DNA of 45,496 nucleotides from DASXVX01 sp036504075 (lineage in GTDB: Bacteria; Bacillota; Sulfobacillia; Symbiobacteriales; Symbiobacteriaceae), in contig DASXVX010000042.1 of assembly GCA_036504075.1 (NCBI GenBank), forward strand, positions 1 through 45,496. Reading direction: 5' to 3'. Made by a program: the position numbers and the translations under genes. Shown one piece after another: positions 23,327-29,775 of the stretch (within the stretch, counting starts at the first letter, position 1; the number at the start of each line of letters is the position of its first letter). The notes under the pieces were generated by a model. That model was not told where the DNA came from and ran no database searches. It was given only the letters and a program-made list of their open reading frames with translations.

Positions 23327-23351
23327 ACTAGCTTTCCGGGAGGAAAGTCCA

Positions 23352-23642
23352 ATGTCCATGGTGGAAGAGCGCCAGGCGAGCGCGCAGGCTTCTGGCTGGC
23401 CGTTGCCGGCGGGTGTTCGGGCCGACCTGCTCACCCAATTGCAGAAGGCCGAGGGGCAGGTGCGGGGCATCAACCGCATGGTGGCGGAAGACCGCTACTG
23501 TGTGGACGTACTGATGCAAGTGGAAGCGACCCGAAAGGCGTTGCGCACGGTGGCGGGAATCCTGATCCTGACGCAGATTGAGCAAAGTGTGTGCCGTGGC
23601 GGCCGTGGCCTCGCCAACCGAAAGAAGCAGGCCGGTCGATAG
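23352..23642 (+). CDS. CsoR/FrmR-family (DUF156) regulator with non-canonical ligands
   Basis: A 96-residue all-helical repressor. The family core is clear: LLTQLQKAEGQVRGINRMV, DRYCVDVLMQVEATRKALRT. Aligned without gaps to B. subtilis CsoR, the first Cu(I) ligand Cys is kept (RYC), but the His of HxxxC is Gln (LTQIEQ), the second Cys is Ser, and a Cys occurs two residues later (SVCRG). It therefore lacks the C-H-C copper set and could instead sense persulfide (CstR-like use of two Cys), another metal or an aldehyde. ATG at 23352 has GGGAGGAAAG upstream. A Thr/Arg/Lys-rich C-terminal tail follows. Confidence 0.82.
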   Translation: MSMVEERQASAQASGWPLPAGVRADLLTQLQKAEGQVRGINRMVAEDRYCVDVLMQVEATRKALRTVAGILILTQIEQSVCRGGRGLANRKKQAGR

Positions 23643-23686
23643 TGACCAAAGTGCAACCAGGCGCATCAGACGGGTGCGTGTCGGCC

Positions 23687-24015
23687 TCACCGGTTTCGCT
23701 CCTCGGACAGGCTCATGCCGCAATCCGGGCAATACGCTTCCGAAGTCTTTGGGAGTCGGGCGCCGCAGTGCCGACAGAAATGCCTCTCCCTGGGACGGGT
23801 TAGAACCTGGGATGTGGCGCGGGCCGATCTGGCGGCAGCCACCGCTGCCTCTGCTGCTGCCTCTGCCCGAGACCTTTGCACACGCATTGCCGACCCCTCG
23901 TCTGCTTCGCCCGGTGCCGGCGCCGTCCCAGAGACATCCGCCCGGGGGGCAGCCACAGCAGCAGCCCCAGAACCACCACCAGCACCACTACTACGACGAT
24001 GAGCCACATCGGCAT
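23687..24015 (-). pseudogene. Small membrane protein with C-terminal zinc ribbon, frameshifted
   Basis: From ATG 24015 one frame encodes a membrane helix (MPMWLIVVVVVLVVVLGLLL, then WLPPG). Another frame, open from 24007 to 23687, encodes an Ala-rich linker and a double CxxC zinc ribbon (HFCRHCGARL and YCPDCGMSL). One extra C in the run of six C at about 23940 (7 instead of 6) would join them into a single protein of about 109 residues. It is either a real frameshift or a sequencing/assembly error in a homopolymer. The role is unknown; similar proteins are small membrane-bound zinc-ribbon proteins. Confidence 0.7.
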
Positions 24016-24045
24016 GGTATATCCCCCCTGGTTTGATAACGATCT

Positions 24046-24552
24046 TTAAAAGTCGAGGATAATGTGCATGACCAGGTCGTCAGGATCGGGAGCAGTGATC
24101 GCCACCCAATACACCGCGGTCCCCTTGACGTAGTGGAAGTCCGTTTGCCCCATACCCGCACTGCGGTATGCGGTCAGACCACCCCGGCGTACCAGTGCGG
24201 AAGGGGAAAGGACGGCGTAGCCAGAGCCGGTGCGACCAGTCATCTCCTCCAGCAGCGTTCGTGCCTCATCGGCGTTGGTCTTCACCGCCACCCAGACGGT
24301 GAACTGCCTGCAACGACCGTCGTAATCAGCCCGATAACCCCGACTCAGGTCGATTGGCTGCTTGTGGAGCCGGCCGATCTCTGCGATGGCGTCCTTCCCC
24401 TGCACGTACGCCGTCCGGTGGAATTCCTGCCAACTCTCAGGCAGGTGCACGTGCAGGGTAGTCATGTAGTATAGGAGGAAGGCCGCGACGCCCAACGCAC
24501 TCCAGACCACTGCAGCGATCCAACGCTCCATGGTTTCGGGTCGTCCTGGCAT
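24046..24552 (-). CDS. Hypothetical protein with one N-terminal membrane helix
   Basis: A 168-residue protein I do not recognise. It begins with a short charged N-terminus, one transmembrane helix (WIAAVVWSALGVAAFLLYYM), then an extracellular domain of about 125 residues with alternating strands (CRQFTVWVAVKTNADEARTL, GTAVYWVAITAPDPDDLVMH). ATG at 24552 is chosen for AGGTGG five bases upstream. It lies 30 bases before the zinc-ribbon membrane protein on the same strand and may be co-transcribed. No function is suggested by the sequence. Confidence 0.7.
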   Translation of the reverse strand: MPGRPETMERWIAAVVWSALGVAAFLLYYMTTLHVHLPESWQEFHRTAYVQGKDAIAEIGRLHKQPIDLSRGYRADYDGRCRQFTVWVAVKTNADEARTLLEEMTGRTGSGYAVLSPSALVRRGGLTAYRSAGMGQTDFHYVKGTAVYWVAITAPDPDDLVMHIILDF

Positions 24553-24679
24553 AAAGACCACCTGCCTCTGCATCGTGCTGTCTGAACCGCAAATGAGGTG
24601 GGCCCTGATCCGTCGTGACACCAGCTACTGGATACAGGTTACATGACAATTGTGAGGGTTCTGTGGAGGGAAATCCGAA

Positions 24680-24704
24680 ACCCCGGAGGCTGTCCCCCGG
24701 GGTG
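24680..24704. terminator. Small GC-rich hairpin
   Basis: ACCCCGG, loop AGGCTGTC, then CCCGGGGT lies between the hypothetical gene's promoter side and the decayed region to its right. A weak terminator candidate. Confidence 0.35.
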
Positions 24705-24788
24705 TTCTGTCAGGTATCCGGTCTGCGCCAGTGTTTTTCCCTTTTGTAACCCTTGTCTCACGTCACGCGTGATGTTGAGGCAGGTCGT

Positions 24789-25000
24789 TCAGGTGAAACT
24801 CATGTCGTCATAGGCGGTGATCTTCCCGTCACCGTCCCGCTTACAGTAGCAGGAGAAGTTGTCGGCGTGCCCCGACTGCCCGCACCCGCAGCAGCAGGGC
24901 ATGTATTGCAGTTCGGCCATGTGGGAGGCCGCCCAGGTGTACTCCGTTTTGATTCCCGAATTGGCGGTCATGAGCCAGTCGGGCATGGCAGGCGCACCCC
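24789..25000 (-). pseudogene. PCYCGC-family protein, C-terminal part
   Basis: Reads PDWLMTANSGIKTEYTWAAS, then MAELQYMPCCCGCGQSGHAD and NFSCYC to the stop at 24789. This is the conserved half of the PCYCGC family (small exported Firmicute proteins with a Cys-rich signature), here with CCCGC for CYCGC. Its N-terminal half, including the signal peptide, is missing. Upstream it is fused out of frame to the start of a Rieske protein gene. Confidence 0.7.
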
Positions 25001-25132
25001 AAATCCGGCCGGCTTGAGCGGCCACACCAGGGCCACGCCTCCAGCGGCCGCCGTGCCAAAAAACAGCCCGAGGGTAGCAAACATGCCCGTTCGCAGCAAC
25101 TGGCGCTTTGTGACCTCAGGGGTATCGCCCAC
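24968..25132 (-). pseudogene. Rieske iron-sulfur protein, N-terminal fragment
   Basis: From GTG 25132 the frame gives VTKRQLLRTGMFATLGLFFG followed by TAAAGGVALVWPLKPAGFG, the twin-residue/membrane anchor start typical of QcrA Rieske proteins of menaquinol-cytochrome c reductase. After about 45 codons it crosses into the PCYCGC gene in another frame and stops at 24968. The 2Fe-2S domain is absent, and no qcrB lies nearby. Confidence 0.6.
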
Positions 25133-25153
25133 ATGGCCCCATCCTTCCGCGTG

Positions 25154-25219
25154 TCACTGCAGCCGTAAGGCCGTCAGGTATTCGGCCAGCGCTTCGATCT
25201 CCCTTTCGGTCAGCCGGTT
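25154..25219 (-). pseudogene. Cytochrome c C-terminal tail
   Basis: The 21 codons before TGA 25154-25156 read NRLTEREIEALAEYLTALRL, the final helix of a class I cytochrome c. No CxxCH haem site is present. The tail begins exactly where a truncated PCYCGC gene ends, so the two were joined by a deletion. Confidence 0.55.
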
Positions 25220-25487
25220 ACTGCAGTTCGTGCAGGTGCGAAGCCGCCCATACGTACTCCGTCTTAATGAGGGGACTGGCAGACATCAGCCAGTCGGGCA
25301 TCTCCGGGGCGCCGGCAACGGCGTTGTCCGCCATGGTGATCGGTCGCTCCGCATGGCGGGTGGCCTGGAGGTACCAGGCAGTCCCGCCCGCTGCGCCTAG
25401 TAGCACCAGCAGGCCTAACACGGCCACCAGTGTCCGCCGTGGCCGCCGGCTGGGACTGGGCCGTTCTCCGGGGCGTTGCTCCGACAA
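25218..25487 (-). pseudogene. PCYCGC-family protein, N-terminal part
   Basis: A TTG start at 25487 with GAAGGAG seven bases upstream opens a charged N-terminus and a membrane/signal segment (RTLVAVLGLLVLLGAAGGTA), a spacer and PDWLMSASPLIKTEYVWAAS, ending at HELQ and TAA exactly before the position where PCYCGC should appear. It is a paralogue of, and not the missing half of, the copy at 24789-25000, since both contain the PDWLM block. The 290 bases upstream (25488-25778) hold only a hairpin repeat. Confidence 0.7.
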
Positions 25488-25722
25488 GCGGCACTCCTTC
25501 TCTCCGCAGGGGCTTATGCCGACAATACAGTCTTGCATGAAATTGTGGAGATCATGTGTGGAATGGCAGCGCAAGCTACATGATCGAGCGGACGAGCAGT
25601 CCGTATCCGTCTCAATCCAGCCGGGGAGGGACCGGCCACGGCCCTTACTCGGCGTCGAGGATCTGAGAGCGGCGGTCAAGCCGTCATGGAGGCCGGGGAC
25701 AGGCAAGGATCCGCATGTAGTA

Positions 25723-25752
25723 GGAGCCGGCCACCCTGGGGTGAACGGCTCC
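25723..25752. repeat. Nested hairpin repeat, copy 1
   Basis: GGAGCCG and CGGCTCC enclose the block GCCACCCTGGGGTG. The same block inside the same arms recurs at 34295-34324. The inner part can form a second stem (CCACCC/GGGTG). It lies 27 bases past the stop of the minus-strand oxidoreductase and may serve as its terminator. Confidence 0.55.
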
Positions 25753-25778
25753 CTGCGCATCCCGGCCTGGCCCTCGCT

Positions 25779-28466
25779 CTACCGCGCGGTGGCCCGGACT
25801 TTGCTATCCTTGAGCAATTCGACCGCCTTACCCATGAACGCCCCGACGGTCTCGCTCGGGTCCTGGACCTCCAGCCCCAGCGCCTCTGCCACCACGTCGG
25901 TGATGTCCCGCTGCCGGACCCGGGCGCCCATGGCCCGGGACGTCGCGTTCAACTGTGAGCCGCAGCCGGCGCAGGCGGTTATCATCACGTCGGCCTTGAT
26001 CTCCTCGGCCTCAGCCACCCGCTTTGCCCCGGTGTGGGCGACAGTGGGCAGCGAGTTGAACGCCGCCACCAGGCCGCAGCAGAATCCGTCTTCACGGTTG
26101 TGCGCCATGTCCTGGTACGTGACACCCGGAATCGCCTTGATCACGTCCCGTGGCTGCTCGTAGATGCCGGCCCAGCGGCCCAGGTGGCAGGAATCATGGT
26201 AGGTGTATAGCCCGTCCAGGGACTTCTCGAACGGCAGGCGTCCCTCCCGAATCATCTCATCCAGCAGCACCGTCACGTGCTTGACCTTGATGTCCCAGTT
26301 GAGGCCCAGGTGGCGGGCCACCTCCGGATACGTCTCCGTGAAGGTGGCGTGGCAGCCCGGACAGGCCAGGAGCAGCGTCTTGATGCCCCGTTCGTGGAAC
26401 AGGTCGATGTTTTTCTTCACCGTCTCTCCCAGCTCCCGGGTGTAGCCGCCCAGGGCGTGATAGAGGCCGCAGCACGTCTCCTGCTCGCCCAGGTAGACGA
26501 ACTCCTGGCCCGCCTTCTGCAGAATCCGACTGATGTTAGTAGGCATGTTCGACATGACGAACGAAGCCCAGCAGCCGGGCCAGTACCCCACCGGACCGTT
26601 GTCCAGCGTCTTGACCGTGGACGGAATGCAGTTCTTTCGGGTCTCGTTGGGCAGGCCCCAGAAGTTCCCCTTCTCGACCACGTTGTGCCGGATCAGGTCC
26701 AGGCCCGACAGTTCGAACCCCTTCTCGCCCACCACGCTCCGCATGTGCATCCATTCCTCGGCGATGGGCATCTGCAGCTGGCAGACCGTCTCGCAGCGCT
26801 TGCAGGTAGTGCAGGCGTATAGCGCATCGGCCACTTCCGCATCGAAGGGGATGTTGCCCTTCTGGTACTCCTTCAGGAGGTACCACTTGCCACGGGGCGA
26901 GCTGGTCTCCCAGGGGACCGCGTCGAAGGCGGTGCAGACCGACCGGCAGTAGCCGCACTGGGCGCAGGCGAACGAATCCTCGGCCACCCCGTCGGGCAGA
27001 TCGGACTCATGCTCGCCCGACTCGAACCGGGCCAACAGGTTGGAGGCCATGCTGAGCACCGACTTGCCGACCCGTGCCACCTTGACCGCCGCGTTCAGCA
27101 TGGAGAGCGGGGAGACCCGGTCCACCGACGGCGGCAGAATCTTGCCCGGATTCAGCACCCGCTTCGGGTCGACCGCCTCCTTGTGCTGCACCAGCCGGGC
27201 GAGCAGCTGCGGACCCAGCAGGGCCGGTGCATCGTCGGTGAAGTACATGCCCAGCGAGTAGAGCCGGCCGCCGTACTTCCGGACGGAATCCATGACCACC
27301 AGGGCGGAGGAGTAGGCCAGGGAGAAGCTCTTGCGCCGCTCATCCGCAAGGATGAAGCCCAGCAGCGTGACCTCACCGCTACCCACCATGGTCCCCTCGA
27401 ACGCGATCTCCCCGCTGAACCGGTCTTCGGCTTCCTTCAGGAAGTCGGCCGCCCGGTGGAGCGGCACGATCACCTCGCTGGAAATCACCGAGGGCCCGAG
27501 CTTCTTGAGACGCATGGGGTAAAACCGTTCATCCCACTCCTTCTCGGCCTGCGCCGGGGAGAGGAGCTCCCCGTTCCGGGCGATGACCGCCGCCTTCAGG
27601 CTGGGCATCACCAGGGCTTCCCGGCCCGCCGGGAAGACCATGAGGGCCAGATACCTGTCCTCAGGCAGGTCGTGATGGTTGCTGGCCTTCTGCTTCATCG
27701 CAACCATGGTCGGGGTGGCCACTGAGACCGACCACAGGCCGGTCTGCTTCTCCCGCAGATCTTCCAGGGCGCCAAAGAGCGTCTCTCGGTTCGGGAAGGC
27801 GGCCAGCACCGGAACATCCTGCGAGAGCTTGCGCACGGCCAGCGTCACTTCCAGGATGAGGCCCGTGATGCCCTCCATGGCGTCGACCAGCTTCAGGTCC
27901 TCGCCGGAGACTTCGGTGACGCTGCCTGGGACCGCGACCTTGACGGACAGGACGTTCCGGCCGATGAACCCGTATTCGTAGCTACCCACGCCGGAGCCGC
28001 CCTGGGCCACCCAGCCGGCCACCGTGGAGGAGGGGGCGCTGGTGGGGTAGAGCCGCGGGGCGAGGCCGGACTGCGCCAGGCTGTTCTGCAGGTCCTGCCA
28101 GACGACGCCCGGCTCCACCGTAACGGTCTGGTGGTCGCGGTCTACCCGGAGAATCCGGTTCATCCGGGTGAAGTCTACCACGACGCCGCTCGCGGCGGGG
28201 ACCGCACCGCCGTAGGCGCTGCTGGCGGCGCCCCGCGGCACCAGCGGCAGCGCATGCGCTTCGGCGAGTTTCAGCAGGGCGACGACTTCCTCGTCGCTCA
28301 CGGGCTGCACCACGGCGTCGGGGACTGGCGCGATCGCCTTGCGGATGGAGTCGGGCAGGGCGCCCATGTCGTGGGAGTAGACGATGCGCTCGACCTTGTT
28401 GAACCGGGCACGGTCACCGAACAAGGCGGTCAGTGCGGCCTTAATTTCCGGGGTCAGGGCGGGCAT
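25779..28466 (-). CDS. FAD-linked oxidase fused to a GlpC/GlcF-type Fe-S domain
   Basis: An 895-residue protein. The N-terminal half is a GlcD/D-lactate dehydrogenase-type FAD oxidase (FAD_binding_4 with LVPRGAASSAYGG near 75 and PSSTVAGWVAQGG near 143, then a C-terminal oxidase domain ending NPGKILPP). The C-terminal half has two 4Fe-4S motifs, CAQCGYCRSVC near 500 and CTTCKRCETVC near 550, and two CCG domains (TCCGLYHALGG...CPGC and FCCGLVAAF...CAGCG). This is GlcD plus GlcF in one chain, so oxidation of D-lactate, glycolate or a similar 2-hydroxyacid to the quinone pool is predicted. ATG 28466 follows AAAAGGAG. A perfect Crp/Fnr half-site pair lies 237 bases upstream. Confidence 0.87.
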   Translation of the reverse strand: MPALTPEIKAALTALFGDRARFNKVERIVYSHDMGALPDSIRKAIAPVPDAVVQPVSDEEVVALLKLAEAHALPLVPRGAASSAYGGAVPAASGVVVDFTRMNRILRVDRDHQTVTVEPGVVWQDLQNSLAQSGLAPRLYPTSAPSSTVAGWVAQGGSGVGSYEYGFIGRNVLSVKVAVPGSVTEVSGEDLKLVDAMEGITGLILEVTLAVRKLSQDVPVLAAFPNRETLFGALEDLREKQTGLWSVSVATPTMVAMKQKASNHHDLPEDRYLALMVFPAGREALVMPSLKAAVIARNGELLSPAQAEKEWDERFYPMRLKKLGPSVISSEVIVPLHRAADFLKEAEDRFSGEIAFEGTMVGSGEVTLLGFILADERRKSFSLAYSSALVVMDSVRKYGGRLYSLGMYFTDDAPALLGPQLLARLVQHKEAVDPKRVLNPGKILPPSVDRVSPLSMLNAAVKVARVGKSVLSMASNLLARFESGEHESDLPDGVAEDSFACAQCGYCRSVCTAFDAVPWETSSPRGKWYLLKEYQKGNIPFDAEVADALYACTTCKRCETVCQLQMPIAEEWMHMRSVVGEKGFELSGLDLIRHNVVEKGNFWGLPNETRKNCIPSTVKTLDNGPVGYWPGCWASFVMSNMPTNISRILQKAGQEFVYLGEQETCCGLYHALGGYTRELGETVKKNIDLFHERGIKTLLLACPGCHATFTETYPEVARHLGLNWDIKVKHVTVLLDEMIREGRLPFEKSLDGLYTYHDSCHLGRWAGIYEQPRDVIKAIPGVTYQDMAHNREDGFCCGLVAAFNSLPTVAHTGAKRVAEAEEIKADVMITACAGCGSQLNATSRAMGARVRQRDITDVVAEALGLEVQDPSETVGAFMGKAVELLKDSKVRATAR

Positions 28467-28702
28467 AGCGATGCACTCCTTTTGAAAGCTGCTCAATCAC
28501 AACGTTTTTGTGCTCCATGACTAAACACGAGGACGCGGTCTGGCTTGTTCGCCTGTTCACAATGCGGAGGATGTCCCCCCTTCGTGGTTCCGGGACTGGC
28601 CGCGCCCGTGGAGCAGACTGCTCCGGCGAGGCGGTGGATGGCGGGGCACTACAGGGGCAGGCAACGATGAGGCAGGCCGGCCGGCCACATTTCGTTTATA
28701 CT

Positions 28703-28718
28703 TGTGATTTTCATCACA
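28703..28718. promoter_or_regulatory. Crp/Fnr-family binding site
   Basis: TGTGATTTTCATCACA matches TGTGA-N6-TCACA exactly. On the minus strand it is followed three bases later by TATAAA, a possible -10 element, so it would overlap the -35 region of a promoter for the FAD/Fe-S oxidoreductase. No Crp/Fnr gene is in the window. Confidence 0.6.
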
Positions 28719-28776
28719 GACATTCGGTTCCCTGCCGGTTCCCGCAAGTCGCAGTTTGCGAATACTAAAAACCGGT

Positions 28777-28808
28777 GCAAAAAAGAAAGCGGCTGTGACA
28801 GCCGCAGT
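28777..28808 (-). terminator. Terminator of the triple-HTH regulator gene
   Basis: On the minus strand GCGGCTGTCACAGCCGC is followed by TTTCTTTTTT, starting nine bases after the regulator's stop codon. Confidence 0.88.
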
Positions 28809-28816
28809 GGGGAGCA

Positions 28817-29590
28817 TTACCGCAACAGGTGGCGGTAGCGTTTGAAGAACTGGATGTAGTTCAGGAGGTGTTTCAGTTCACCGGCACTAAAATCGCGGAC
28901 GGCCCGCAGCACCGACTGGACCCTGGGATCGTTCAGCATCTCCCGAACATCCGGGCCGAGGGAGGCGAGCAGGTCCTCGATCCGCTCCTGCTCCAGCAGG
29001 AAGTAGCAGACCGAGACGCCGAGGCTGCCGGCGATGGTCTCCAGGGTTTCCAGGGAGGGCATGGTCGTATTGTGCTCGATCTGGCTGACGAGCCCGGCCG
29101 ACACCCCCGCCCGCTCAGCCAGTTGCGTCAGCGTGAGTCCCTGCCGCTCCCGGAACTCCTTGAGCCGCTCCCCCATGGTGGTACGGGAGGCGGCGCCGCT
29201 CTCCAGGAAGTACCGGACGGTCACATTGAGGGCGTCGGCCAGTCCATGCAGGGTGTCCAGGTCGGGAATCCGGCCGCTCTCCTCGAAAGCGGTGATATCC
29301 TGCTGAGAGAGGCCGCAGACCTCGCCCAGTTCCTCCGGCGACAGGTTTCGGCCTTCCCGGATCAGGCGGATCTTCTGTCCCAGCGACTTCCCGGCACCGT
29401 CGGCGAAGAAGCAGGTCACCGAGACGTTCATTACCTCGGCGATGTGCTTCAACATGGGGATGGACGGCCGCTTGAGCCCCCGCTCGATGGCGCTGAGGTA
29501 TGACGGGGAGATCGCAACCTTCGCGGCCACCTCTTCGAGGGTCAGGGTCCGCTCGGCCCGGAGATCGCGGATGCGCGTGCCAAGGAACAT
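28817..29590 (-). CDS. XRE-family regulator with three tandem helix-turn-helix domains
   Basis: A 257-residue DNA-binding protein with three HTH_3/XRE domains, near residues 4-60 (RIRDLRAERTLTLEEVAAKV, SPSYLSAIERG), 70-127 (KIRLIREGRNLSPEELGEVC) and 138-195 (RLKEFRERQGLTLTQLAERA, SAGLVSQIEHN), each followed by an FxxLxVxxxYFL-like segment. A short helical tail follows. No ligand or cupin domain is present. I use ATG 29590, where family similarity starts. However, the 23 codons upstream also resemble a repeated segment at 34385-34462, so a start at 29659 is possible. Three HTHs suggest recognition of extended or multiple sites. Target unknown; the neighbouring oxidoreductase is a candidate. 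Confidence 0.82.
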   Translation of the reverse strand: MFLGTRIRDLRAERTLTLEEVAAKVAISPSYLSAIERGLKRPSIPMLKHIAEVMNVSVTCFFADGAGKSLGQKIRLIREGRNLSPEELGEVCGLSQQDITAFEESGRIPDLDTLHGLADALNVTVRYFLESGAASRTTMGERLKEFRERQGLTLTQLAERAGVSAGLVSQIEHNTTMPSLETLETIAGSLGVSVCYFLLEQERIEDLLASLGPDVREMLNDPRVQSVLRAVRDFSAGELKHLLNYIQFFKRYRHLLR

Positions 29591-29775
29591 GAGGTTCACC
29601 CCACAGCGATTGGTGATGCAACCATTCGGGATGTGGTCATCAGGTTTCCTTGACCCCAAGAGCGATGACGCGAAGGGGCTATGGTAAGTTCAAGTGTCCA
29701 CACCGGGGAATCCATTGGCACTGACGTGGCACAGACAGGCAAGCCGCCCGATGTCGGACCTGCTTGCCTGTACAA

